DNA of 64,000 bases from an uncultured Arenicella sp. (GTDB taxonomy: Bacteria > Pseudomonadota > Gammaproteobacteria > Arenicellales > Arenicellaceae). Each line of letters opens with the position of its first letter. Positions within the stretch are counted from its first letter, which is position 1. Shown here piece by piece: positions 16,608 to 24,830 of this stretch. Under the pieces are notes generated by a model. The model saw nothing but the letters and a program-made list of their open reading frames with translations. It did no database searches and was not told the DNA's origin. The stretch spans positions 1 through 64,000 of the forward strand of contig CALINO010000010.1 of NCBI GenBank assembly GCA_938045295.1, read 5' to 3'. A program made the translations under genes and the position numbers.

Positions 16608-17237
16608 TTAATTTTCTAAAATTCGATTTAATACCACGCGGCCTTTGTCCGCTGGCACTTCTTTACCTTCACGATCAAGCACACTGACTACCGTACGGCC
16701 TTTTCGGTCAGCCACTTTTAGCGCGCAGTACTCAGCCACTTTTTGTTTTTTCCGATTAAGAATGGACCATCGCCCACTTTTAATTCTCTGCGCAGAATCG
16801 GCCTCAATGTCGGTACAGCCAATAGACACTTTACCGGCCGCTTTATTACGGCTAAAAACGGTGATATCCGATTCTATTAAGCGCGCCATTAGTGGTGACC
16901 ATGCGTCATCAATTGACGACAGGATCACTAACCGAGACTTACCACTCACGCCGGTTATTTGTGCACCATTGAATACTGGCTGACTGCCCTCGTTCTGATT
17001 GGCGGCGGCAACCGGCTGCGATTGAGCGGCTGTGCTACCCAGCTCGTCCGTGCTTGATTGCACACTGGCCGATGCGGTGCTGGCTTTTTTCAACGGCGGC
17101 AACAAGCGCTCTGATTTGTAGTCAGCGCTTCCATCTTCCGTTTGAATTACCCTGCCTGACTGACAAGCGGCCAACGTTAATAAACCCAAACCTAGCACTG
17201 AGATTGTTGTTGTTTTTTTAAAGTTAGCCATTTTCAA
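16608..17237 (-). CDS. bamC: BamC-like outer-membrane lipoprotein (short)
   Basis: A 209-residue lipoprotein with signal sequence and lipobox LAAC (Cys near residue 25). The unstructured segment after it, with DYKSERLLPPLKK, resembles the part of BamC that binds BamD. The gene lies between dapA and purC exactly as bamC does in enterics. E. coli BamC has about 344 residues and two helix-grip domains; this one has room for a single domain (about residues 100-209). BamC is an accessory part of the outer-membrane protein insertion complex. The assignment rests on position, the N-terminal segment and lipoprotein type. An alternative ATG lies two codons later. Confidence 0.7.
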   Translation of the reverse strand: MKMANFKKTTTISVLGLGLLTLAACQSGRVIQTEDGSADYKSERLLPPLKKASTASASVQSSTDELGSTAAQSQPVAAANQNEGSQPVFNGAQITGVSGKSRLVILSSIDDAWSPLMARLIESDITVFSRNKAAGKVSIGCTDIEADSAQRIKSGRWSILNRKKQKVAEYCALKVADRKGRTVVSVLDREGKEVPADKGRVVLNRILEN

Positions 17238-17352
17238 AGTGTATTAAGTGTTCGGCATGGCAAAATATGCCGGCCTGTTAAAATTTTCGTTCAACGCAAT
17301 TACAAAATTACTTATTCATTGAAGCCTATAATTGGCCTTGTCGTTCGCATTA

Positions 17353-18231
17353 TTACAAAACATCGGCCGCTTTTATCGCGGCATCAATACTTTCGTGATA
17401 TTGCTCACTGACTTCAGTTAACGGTAAACGTAAGGTATTTGCACCGTAACCAATTTTGTGAACAGCGTATTTTACAGGAATTGGGTTAGACTCAACAAAT
17501 AGCTCAGCGTGTAATAATCGTAATTTTTGATCTATTTCTTCAGCCAGAGCAAAATTTCCAGCCAACGCGGCCTCGCACATCTTAGCCATCAGCTCTGGAG
17601 CCACATTAGCCGTAACCGAAATGTCGCCTTTGGCACCCAATTTCATGTATTCGAGCGCCGTAGGGTCATCACCAGATAAAATCGCAATTTTATCGCCAAC
17701 CATGTCAATCAGCTCTTTACCGCGCACTAAATCACCGGTGGCGTCTTTGCAACCAACGATGTTATCAATGTCGGCCAATCGCGCAATGGTTTCATTGCTC
17801 ATGTCTGCCACGGTTCTGCCCGGCACATTATAGAGTACTTGAGGTAAATCAACCGCCTCGGCTACCGCCTTATAATGACGGTACAAACCCTCTTGCGTAG
17901 GCTTATTGTAATAAGGCACTACCAATAACGCCGCATCAGCACCGAGGTTAGCGGCCTGTTGGGTTAGATAAATGGCTTCATGAGTGGAATTTGCGCCGGT
18001 GCCGGCAATGACCGGGATGCGCCCATTAACGGTTTTTATTGTCGCCCTAATAACCGCCAAGTGCTCTTCAGGAGTCAGCGTTGACGATTCGCCGGTGGTG
18101 CCCACAGACACAATGCCATAAGTGCCACACTTGATGTGATGCTCTAACAGAGCGTCCAGTGCGACATAATCAACGGCCCCAGACTCATCCATCGGGGTAA
18201 TAATTGCGACAATACTGCCTTCTAGTTTCAT
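17353..18231 (-). CDS. dapA: 4-hydroxy-tetrahydrodipicolinate synthase
   Basis: A 292-residue TIM-barrel lyase that condenses pyruvate with aspartate semialdehyde, the first committed step of lysine and diaminopimelate synthesis. The pyruvate-binding GTTGESSTL (about 43-51), the catalytic Tyr in LYNVPGRT (near 133) and the Schiff-base Lys in GCKDATGD (near 161) are all present. Length and N-terminus (MKLEGSIVAIITPM) are standard. It precedes the bamC-like gene in the same direction with a gap of about 115 bases. Confidence 0.97.
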   Translation of the reverse strand: MKLEGSIVAIITPMDESGAVDYVALDALLEHHIKCGTYGIVSVGTTGESSTLTPEEHLAVIRATIKTVNGRIPVIAGTGANSTHEAIYLTQQAANLGADAALLVVPYYNKPTQEGLYRHYKAVAEAVDLPQVLYNVPGRTVADMSNETIARLADIDNIVGCKDATGDLVRGKELIDMVGDKIAILSGDDPTALEYMKLGAKGDISVTANVAPELMAKMCEAALAGNFALAEEIDQKLRLLHAELFVESNPIPVKYAVHKIGYGANTLRLPLTEVSEQYHESIDAAIKAADVL

Positions 18232-18299
18232 AAAAAAGAGACTCTAAATACGATACAAATTATTGGTACGGATTATTATTGGCCGGTTTGTTGATAGCG

Positions 18300-19058
18300 T
18301 TATTTATGCTTGCTCACTTCTTCAATCAGTTTGGAAACCGGTTTACGACGCAGCAAACGAATAAAGTAAGTAATGGCCCCACTCACAAAGTACACGGTAC
18401 CAATGAGCAAAAATGCCAGCGGGGGGTCAAGATAAATAATGGCAATGGTCAGTATGATAATGATTATGCCCAAAAACGGCATTTTATCTTTAAACTCGAA
18501 GTCTTTAAACGACCTATATTTAATATTGCTAACCATGGCCAACGCCAATAACACCATCAGCACCGCAAACAACACATTAATATGTTTAACGTTAATGTGT
18601 TCCGCGTAATCCGTGCACACCCAAACCACTGAAGCGATCATGGCCGCCGCACCCGGGCTGGGTATGCCGATAAAAAACTTTTTGTCACTCACACTGCTTA
18701 CATTAAAGCGTGCCAAACGCAGTGCCGCACACGCAATGTATAAAAACGCCACTAATGAGCCAAAACGCTTTAAGTCAACCAAAGCAAATTCATACATCAC
18801 CATGGCTGGTGCAACGCCAAACGACACCATGTCGGCCAAACTGTCATACTCAGAACCAAAATCGCTCATGGTGTTGGTAAGCCTGGCTAGACGGCCGTCA
18901 ATGATGTCCATCACCATGGCCATATAAATGGCCAAACAGGCGGCTTCAAAGTGGCCTAACCGAGCTTGCATAATGGCGTAGAAGCCCGCAAAAAGGCCGG
19001 CCGAAGTAAATAAATTCGGCAGTATGTAAAACCCTTTGGCTGGCTTCTTAAGACTCAT
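18300..19058 (-). CDS. pssA: CDP-diacylglycerol-serine O-phosphatidyltransferase
   Basis: A 252-residue integral membrane enzyme that makes phosphatidylserine, the precursor of phosphatidylethanolamine. The CDP-alcohol phosphotransferase signature is visible as DGRLAR...GSEYDSLAD at about residues 53-74, with the metal-binding aspartates intact. About six to eight hydrophobic segments follow. It is the Gram-positive/alphaproteobacterial type II PssA with the CDP-OH-P fold, not the phospholipase D-like PssA of E. coli. The C-terminal tail is basic and cytoplasmic. Confidence 0.9.
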   Translation of the reverse strand: MSLKKPAKGFYILPNLFTSAGLFAGFYAIMQARLGHFEAACLAIYMAMVMDIIDGRLARLTNTMSDFGSEYDSLADMVSFGVAPAMVMYEFALVDLKRFGSLVAFLYIACAALRLARFNVSSVSDKKFFIGIPSPGAAAMIASVVWVCTDYAEHINVKHINVLFAVLMVLLALAMVSNIKYRSFKDFEFKDKMPFLGIIIIILTIAIIYLDPPLAFLLIGTVYFVSGAITYFIRLLRRKPVSKLIEEVSKHK

Positions 19059-19154
19059 TGGCTGTATGAATAAACGCGTTTGAATAATTCAGAGTCGAAT
19101 TATACTCGCTGTGGGCGCACTTTGCTGAAATTATTCGCGCCCTAGAGCGGCTTT

Positions 19155-19754
19155 CTAGTCCGCCGAACGACGGTCTTTAAACGCTGCAGCCAGAGTACGT
19201 TGATCCATATACTCAAGCTCACCACCCACCGGCACTCCGCGCGCCAAGCGAGAAATAGTAATATCGTATGGCGCCAGCAATTGCTGAGTGTAATCGGCGG
19301 TTGCGTCTCCTTCTGCGGTGATATTAGTGGCAATCACCACCTCGGTTATTTCATTTTCGGCCACCGTTTTATTGAGCTTAACGAAACCTAACTTTTCTGG
19401 CCCAACGCCTTCTAATGGCGACAGCCGCCCCATTAATACAAAATACAAACCGCGGTAAGCACCAATTTGCTCAATGGCTTCAAGATCAGCGGGGGTTTCC
19501 ACCACACACAATAATGACTGATTGCGCTTGGCCGACGAACATATGTCACACAGTAATGATTCGCAAAACGTATTGCAGCGCTCGCAACTGCGAACCGTTT
19601 CTAACGCATAATTCAACGCATTGGCTATGTCGCGCGCGCCCTCACGATTACGTTCCATCAAGTGAAACGCCATGCGTTGGGCATTTTTTGGCCCCACACC
19701 AGGCAGCACTTTAAGAGCTTGCTTAAGGGCTTCGATAGCGGCTGAAGTAGACAC
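19155..19754 (-). CDS. recR: recombination mediator RecR
   Basis: A 199-residue RecR protein, which loads RecA at gaps together with RecF/RecO (recO is also in this window). Visible in order are the helix-hairpin-helix LPGVGPKNAQRMAFHL near the start, the zinc finger CERCNTFCESLLCDIC at about 57-72, and a Toprim domain (LLCVVETPADLEAIE) reaching the conserved C-terminal ARGVPVGGELEYMD. Length is standard. It lies 12 bases downstream of ybaB and follows the dnaX-ybaB-recR order. Confidence 0.97.
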   Translation of the reverse strand: MSTSAAIEALKQALKVLPGVGPKNAQRMAFHLMERNREGARDIANALNYALETVRSCERCNTFCESLLCDICSSAKRNQSLLCVVETPADLEAIEQIGAYRGLYFVLMGRLSPLEGVGPEKLGFVKLNKTVAENEITEVVIATNITAEGDATADYTQQLLAPYDITISRLARGVPVGGELEYMDQRTLAAAFKDRRSAD

Positions 19755-19766
19755 GAGTAACGAGAA

Positions 19767-20096
19767 TTAAAACGGCACTTTCATGCCAGGAATGTCTAAC
19801 CCACCGGTTAAACCTGACATTTTTTCTTTCGTGGTTTTTTCAACTTTGCGCACCGCGTCATTCATGGCGGCAGCAACCAAGTCTTCGAGCATCTCTTTGT
19901 CTTCAGGGTCACCCATCAACTGAGGGTCAATGCTGACGCTTTTCACATCATGCCGGCAAGTCATAACAAGTTTCACCATGCCGCCGCCAGCTTCACCGGC
20001 CACTTCAATATTGGCCAATTCTTCTTGTGCTTTTTGCATGTTGTCTTGCATGGCCTGAGCCTGCTTCATTAAATTACCTAAACCGCCCTTCATCAT
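19767..20096 (-). CDS. ybaB: YbaB/EbfC family nucleoid-associated protein
   Basis: A 109-residue homologue of YbaB/EbfC, a small dimeric DNA-binding protein. The N-terminal [20 protein letters not shown] helix, the central [18 protein letters not shown] sheet and the C-terminal Met/Pro-rich PGMKVPF are family hallmarks. In many bacteria the gene sits between dnaX and recR, as here, and the three are usually co-transcribed. The precise role of the protein is still open. Confidence 0.95.
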   Translation of the reverse strand: MMKGGLGNLMKQAQAMQDNMQKAQEELANIEVAGEAGGGMVKLVMTCRHDVKSVSIDPQLMGDPEDKEMLEDLVAAAMNDAVRKVEKTTKEKMSGLTGGLDIPGMKVPF

Positions 20097-20176
20097 AGTA
20101 TTACCTTCTAAATTTCTACCAAAAAATAACTAATTTGTTCTTCAATCACCCAATCACGACTCACTAAATCATACCG

Positions 20177-22285
20177 TTAGTGAGAAATAGGCTTAATTGA
20201 ATTTTCTTTAATTGTGGCACTGAACTCGTGCATTATAGATTGCACAGCCGGGTCATTGCGCATTGAATCGCGCACCTGCTCTTCATGCTCATAGCCTAAA
20301 CGAGACAAACACTCGGCTGGGGTTTCACGGTCACTGTCGTCAACCTCTAAAGTCATGCCCAACTCAGCATTAGTAATGGCACGCACTGCGTTTTGTATTG
20401 CATCAAAACGGCCTTGATCAAATAAGTGCTCTAACTTAGGCGACAACGACAGATTAATTCGCTCGTCATTAATGCGTTCAGCGGCGCAATTCATGGCCAA
20501 CTCTTTAGCCATGCCAACTAACGAGGTTTGCTCAACCAACTCACCCCATTCATTATTGCCCGCCAAGGTGACGGCAACCAAACTTAGCGCCTGCGAATTA
20601 GGCTGGGCTGTATTCGGTTGCACTGCGCTGGGCTGAGCTGCATTAGGTTGAGTGTCATGAGGTTGAGCCTCATTAGACTGAATTTCATTAGTTTGAATTG
20701 TAGCCGCTTGCTGAGCATACTGCTCTGGCACGTCAGGCTTAAGCGATGACACAGGCTGCGCACGGCTTGGTACGTTTTGCTCAATCACTTGGGTTGTTTC
20801 AGCCTTTATTGGCGCCTCTTGAGCGGCCTCAGACGTAAACTCAGGCATAAACTCAGATGGAGCTTCTTGCCAAGGCGGAACATCGGCATGCGGTGCAGCG
20901 GCTTCTGCCGGCATGTTGGCTTCTGGCAACTCGCTCTGGCTTTCAGTAACACCCTTAGTGGCGATAGCCGATTCCATTGGGCTTGGAACGGTTGTTTGTG
21001 GAGCTACTTGGGAATCTGGGTGAGAACCTGCTTGCACATCTGGAAACGGCTGCGCTACCGGTGCGCTGGGCGCTTGATCGGTATTTTCACCGTCTAAAGA
21101 AGTGTCGAGGCCGGCGTTTTCAATCGTTTTTTTTTCAGCCGTTTTTTTTTCAGTCAGTTGCGAAACAGCGCCCGATGGCGGTACCGCGCTTGGCTCTAAA
21201 TCGCCCGGCTCAAAGGCGAACATTCTTAACAACGCCATTTCAAACCCAACTCTAAGGCTCGGCGCTAAACTGATATCGCGCTTAGAGATAAGCCCGATTT
21301 GGTAAAACAATTGCAGCGCTTCGGGCGATGCTTTCTTTGCCCAATCATTGACTTTAGCCGCGTCAACGTCCGCCACCTCCACAGAACTGGGTGACACTTG
21401 AGCCAATGACACATAATAAAGCTGCATTAACACTTCATCTATGGCCACAGTAAAATCCACGGCCTCATCGGCCATGTCTGCCACCACCGAAAGTGCTTGG
21501 TCTACATCATGAGACAGCAAGGCTGAAACAATACTTTCTGTGTGCTTGGTTTTAATGGTGCCCAACATGCTTTGCACGTCGGCAATACGAACTTCACCGC
21601 CGCCTTGAGCAATGGCTTGGTCTAATAAACTTAAACCGTCGCGCATGCTGCCATCAGCCGCTTTAGAAATGGCGTGCAAGGCTGGCGAATCGTATTCAAT
21701 TTTTTCTTGGCCAAGAATTTTGACCAACTGATTTTCAACTTGCTCTGGTCGCATTGCCCGCAAGTTAAACTGCAAACAGCGAGAAAGTACGGTGACGGGT
21801 AATTTTTGCGGATCGGTGGTGGCGAACAAAAATTTAACGTGCTCAGGCGGCTCTTCCAAGGTCTTAAGCAATGCATTAAAGCTGTGCCCTGACAGCATGT
21901 GCACTTCGTCAATCAGATATACTTTGAATTTGCCGGAGGTGGGCGCGTATTGCACGTTTTCTAGCAACTCGCGAGTGTCATCCACTTTAGTTCGCGACGC
22001 CGCATCCACTTCAATAAGGTCTACAAAACGGCCTTCATCAATGGATTGACAGGTAACGCATTGCTGGCAAGGTTCGGCACTGGTGCCCTGCTCGCAGTTC
22101 AATGATTTGGCAAAAATTCGCGCTAAGGTTGTTTTACCCACACCTCGGGTGCCGGTAAATAAGAACGCGTGGTGCACACGGCCTGAATCGAGCGCATTAG
22201 AGAGTGCTTGCACCACATGTTGTTGACCGACAACTTCGGAAAACGCTTTGGGTCGCCACTTACGGGCAAGTGCAAGGTAGGCCAT
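20177..22285 (-). CDS. dnaX: DNA polymerase III subunit tau (and probable gamma)
   Basis: A 702-residue clamp-loader subunit. The N-terminus has Walker A GTRGVGKTT (45-53), zinc cysteines 64/73/76/79, Walker B LIDEVHML and the SRC motif in TVLSRCLQF. Domains I-III end near residue 370. After a Pro/Ala/Gln-rich linker (about 385-590, with QPN/QPS repeats) comes the tau-specific polymerase-binding part. At codons 379-382 and 384-387 are two A9 tracts whose -1 frame stops at once (TGA), which predicts a gamma product of about 383-388 residues, as in E. coli. The SRP RNA gene lies just upstream. Confidence 0.96.
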   Translation of the reverse strand: MAYLALARKWRPKAFSEVVGQQHVVQALSNALDSGRVHHAFLFTGTRGVGKTTLARIFAKSLNCEQGTSAEPCQQCVTCQSIDEGRFVDLIEVDAASRTKVDDTRELLENVQYAPTSGKFKVYLIDEVHMLSGHSFNALLKTLEEPPEHVKFLFATTDPQKLPVTVLSRCLQFNLRAMRPEQVENQLVKILGQEKIEYDSPALHAISKAADGSMRDGLSLLDQAIAQGGGEVRIADVQSMLGTIKTKHTESIVSALLSHDVDQALSVVADMADEAVDFTVAIDEVLMQLYYVSLAQVSPSSVEVADVDAAKVNDWAKKASPEALQLFYQIGLISKRDISLAPSLRVGFEMALLRMFAFEPGDLEPSAVPPSGAVSQLTEKKTAEKKTIENAGLDTSLDGENTDQAPSAPVAQPFPDVQAGSHPDSQVAPQTTVPSPMESAIATKGVTESQSELPEANMPAEAAAPHADVPPWQEAPSEFMPEFTSEAAQEAPIKAETTQVIEQNVPSRAQPVSSLKPDVPEQYAQQAATIQTNEIQSNEAQPHDTQPNAAQPSAVQPNTAQPNSQALSLVAVTLAGNNEWGELVEQTSLVGMAKELAMNCAAERINDERINLSLSPKLEHLFDQGRFDAIQNAVRAITNAELGMTLEVDDSDRETPAECLSRLGYEHEEQVRDSMRNDPAVQSIMHEFSATIKENSIKPISH
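21121..21156 (-). promoter_or_regulatory. tandem A9 slippery tracts in dnaX
   Basis: On the coding strand there are two copies of CTGAAAAAAAAACG in direct succession (A9 runs at 21150-21142 and 21135-21127). In frame they read ACT GAA AAA AAA ACG, then GCT GAA AAA AAA ACG. Slipping by -1 (or adding one A) gives AAC GGC TGA after the first run and AAC GAT TGA after the second. Nine-A runs drive transcriptional slippage in Thermus dnaX; E. coli uses A AAA AAG ribosomal frameshifting at the equivalent place. Confidence 0.7.
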
Positions 22286-22415
22286 TCAGATCCGTAACAT
22301 TAAATATAATCTTGGAGTCAGCATGCGCTAAAACTACCTTATTGGCAAGCCTTGGCAATATTTATAAGCGCGTGACGCTAACCAAGATCTAACTCACGAT
22401 TGTTAACTAAGAAGT

Positions 22416-22522
22416 GATGACGGCTAACCTGATCACAGCACCCGAATCAGTTGCTACGGCTGCTCCCTTCCGGGCCTGACCGAGTTCACAACTTATCGCC
22501 ACTGTGGAGACTAGCCGCCACC
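22416..22522 (-). ncRNA. ffs: signal recognition particle RNA (4.5S, bacterial small type)
   Basis: Read on the minus strand, the region contains the SRP RNA core GGTCAGGCCCGGAAGGGAGC followed by AGCC, which includes the GGAA tetraloop hairpin and the asymmetric loop bound by Ffh. The outer ends GGTGGCGGCTA and TAGCCGTCATC pair to close the long hairpin, giving about 107 nt. Ends are estimated from this pairing. It is located upstream of dnaX, in the same direction. It is followed by a stretch of about 130 bases before the dnaX start. Confidence 0.95.
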
Positions 22523-22657
22523 GCGGGCGATTATAACGAACCTTTATCGATACGCCTACACACGATTGCCGCTTTCGTGAAAAAAAGAAGTTTTTTTAAT
22601 TCATTGTTCCAGTTGCGATAGAATAATGGCGTAATAAAACACTGTTGAAATTCCCTA

Positions 22658-23995
22658 ATGAAAAAAAGCCAAACCATATATCAAGTCAGCGACATAAGTA
22701 ATGAAATGCGGCGCTTAATGGAGGCTTCCTACCCACAAATATGGATTGAAGGAGAGCTGTCTTCGTTAAGCACTCCGGCATCAGGCCATTTGTATTTCAA
22801 CCTTAAAGATCAATCGTCGCAATTACGTTGCGCCATGTTCAAAGGCCGAGCCTCGATCTGCCGCTATAAGCCGAAGGCGGGCGACTTGGTTCGAGTGCGT
22901 GCAAAAATTTCGGTATACACCGCGCGCGGTGATCTGCAGTGCATTGTTCAGCATATGGAAGAAGCCGGCGAAGGCTTGTTGCAAAAACGTTTCGAAGAAT
23001 TAAAACAAGAACTGAATGAGCAAGGCTTGTTTGATCAAAAATACAAACGCGCTCTGCCTAAATTTCCAAGCCACATTGGGGTAATCACATCACCCTCTGG
23101 GGCGGCAATTAGAGACGTTTTGAGCACACTGGCCAGACGCTGCCCCGGCATTCCGGTCACTGTTTACCCAGCGGTGGTTCAAGGTGACAGCGCCGCCAAG
23201 TCATTAATGCAAGCCTTGCGCGATGCGGTTAGCCACAAACGTGCCGACTTGCTTATTCTCACCCGTGGTGGCGGCTCTTTAGAAGACTTATGGTGCTTTA
23301 ATCACGATGAGTTAGCCAAACTTATTTTTGACTGCCCTATTCCCGTGGTGAGCGGCGTTGGCCATGAAGTGGACGTGACCATTGCCGACTTGGTGGCCGA
23401 TGTTCGCGCGCCCACGCCCACCGCAGCAGCGGAAATGGTCAGCCCGGACACCGATCAATTGTTCGCACAATTAAAAAGCCTACAACACCGCCTACCTAAC
23501 GCCAAACGCCGCAGTATTGAACGGCTTGGGCAAAACGTTGACATGCTGGCCAAACAACTCAAACACCCTAGGCAATCTCTGCAATTGCAGCAAAGAAACG
23601 TACGCAATACGGCTCAGCGGTTGCAGCGCGCAATGAATCACAACCTAAAGTGGCAACATTCATCGCTCGCCAACTCAAGCCGAACACTTGCATCACAGCC
23701 TCTACAACGTTTAATAAACCGCAAACACGATTCACTAAAACAAACCAGCGAACGTTTGCACAGAGAAAACCAGCTTGCACTGCGCTCAGCGAAAGAGAAG
23801 ATAAACACCATTGGTGGCCAACTGAACTTGGTCAGCCCATTGGCTACCTTAGAGCGCGGTTTTTCGATCACACGAGATCAAGACAAGAACATTGTACGAA
23901 CCAATACTGACACAAACGTCGGTTCGCACGTTTCAATTCAATTGGGCTCTGGGTCTCTTGAATGCGAAGTTATAAAGACTGAGAACCAATCATGA
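22658..23995 (+). CDS. xseA: exodeoxyribonuclease VII large subunit
   Basis: A 445-residue XseA, which with XseB degrades single-stranded DNA from both ends. The N-terminal OB fold (YPQIWIEGELSSLSTPASGHLYFNLKD) is followed by the catalytic domain with GVITSPSGAAIRDVL and RGGGSLEDLWCFN. The conserved GVGHEVDVTIADLVADVRAPTP lies around residues 230-251. The C-terminal half is a coiled-coil region rich in Gln, Arg and Leu. It starts a plus-strand run divergent from dnaX and overlaps the next gene by 4 bases (ATGA). Confidence 0.97.
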   Translation: MKKSQTIYQVSDISNEMRRLMEASYPQIWIEGELSSLSTPASGHLYFNLKDQSSQLRCAMFKGRASICRYKPKAGDLVRVRAKISVYTARGDLQCIVQHMEEAGEGLLQKRFEELKQELNEQGLFDQKYKRALPKFPSHIGVITSPSGAAIRDVLSTLARRCPGIPVTVYPAVVQGDSAAKSLMQALRDAVSHKRADLLILTRGGGSLEDLWCFNHDELAKLIFDCPIPVVSGVGHEVDVTIADLVADVRAPTPTAAAEMVSPDTDQLFAQLKSLQHRLPNAKRRSIERLGQNVDMLAKQLKHPRQSLQLQQRNVRNTAQRLQRAMNHNLKWQHSSLANSSRTLASQPLQRLINRKHDSLKQTSERLHRENQLALRSAKEKINTIGGQLNLVSPLATLERGFSITRDQDKNIVRTNTDTNVGSHVSIQLGSGSLECEVIKTENQS

Positions 23996-24825
23996 TCAAA
24001 CCGTTGATGGTGGCAGCCGCTGCCTGTGTGGCGTTGCATTCAGCTAACGTTGTTAGCAAAGAGACATCACCGAATCAACTCAACCACCCCGGTGGCATTG
24101 TTGAGCTCACGTTAAAGAAAAAATCCGGCAACCCGCCGGTTGTCAGATACGGTTTACAAGAGCCGGCCCTACTTGAACAAGATAACGATTGGCGAGTATT
24201 GATTGGCATTAGCTTAGAGCAGCTGCCCGGCAACTATTTGGTGTACGTTCGTGAAGACAACGAAGAAGAAACCGCTACTTACGAGTCCATCAACGTAAAT
24301 CATAAATCGTACCCTTTATTAAAAAACAGCGCAGGCTCGGTTAAAAAGCTGCAAACGTTTAAAACGCTGTCTGAGCTTGATTTCAAAAACTCTCAACCGC
24401 CCAGCATGCCAATGCAAACGCCCTTTGAAGCGTCTTGGGATTTGGGCTTTGGTACTATTTTCAGCAACGATTCAAACCAAGCCTACACACAGAACCATAC
24501 GTTCGCTCAGGCAAACGCGCGCACGTTGATCAAAGCGCCCCAAGTGGGCATTGTGTGCAAGGTTAAAAAAAATAAAAATGGCTTATTTACCGTGGTGCTT
24601 GATCACGGGCGAGGTATTTACAGCCTATTGCATAATTTAGACGATATTACCGTAGAACTCGGTAATGGTGTGGTGGCTGGCGCGGTCTTAGGGAAAGTGT
24701 CTGAAGTGAAAAAACCATCCACAGAGCAAGACAATACTCAGACTACAGAAATCGGCAAACCTGTTTATTGGCAAGTGCAACTAAACGGTGTTTTTGTTAA
24801 CCCTTTATACCTGATCAATTTATAA
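23992..24825 (+). CDS. degenerate LytM/M23-like exported protein
   Basis: A 277-residue protein with an N-terminal signal sequence (MIKPLMVAAAACVALHSANV). The C-terminal 100 residues follow the M23 layout: VVLDHGRGIYSLLHNLDDI, a turn GNGVVAGAVLGKV, and the closing YWQVQLNGVFVNPLYLI. The zinc ligands of M23 enzymes (HxxxD and HxH) are not preserved: where HLHFE is expected, the sequence reads YWQVQ. It should therefore lack peptidase activity and may act as a regulator or scaffold, as the EnvC/NlpD-type proteins do. The 4-base overlap with xseA implies co-expression; a link in function is not obvious. Confidence 0.7.
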   Translation: MIKPLMVAAAACVALHSANVVSKETSPNQLNHPGGIVELTLKKKSGNPPVVRYGLQEPALLEQDNDWRVLIGISLEQLPGNYLVYVREDNEEETATYESINVNHKSYPLLKNSAGSVKKLQTFKTLSELDFKNSQPPSMPMQTPFEASWDLGFGTIFSNDSNQAYTQNHTFAQANARTLIKAPQVGIVCKVKKNKNGLFTVVLDHGRGIYSLLHNLDDITVELGNGVVAGAVLGKVSEVKKPSTEQDNTQTTEIGKPVYWQVQLNGVFVNPLYLINL

Positions 24826-24830
24826 CGTTT

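Noticed and set aside
21631-22049. open frames opposite or out of frame within dnaX, purL, mutS and recA
   Set aside because: They are antisense or shifted shadows of strongly conserved coding genes and have no own support.
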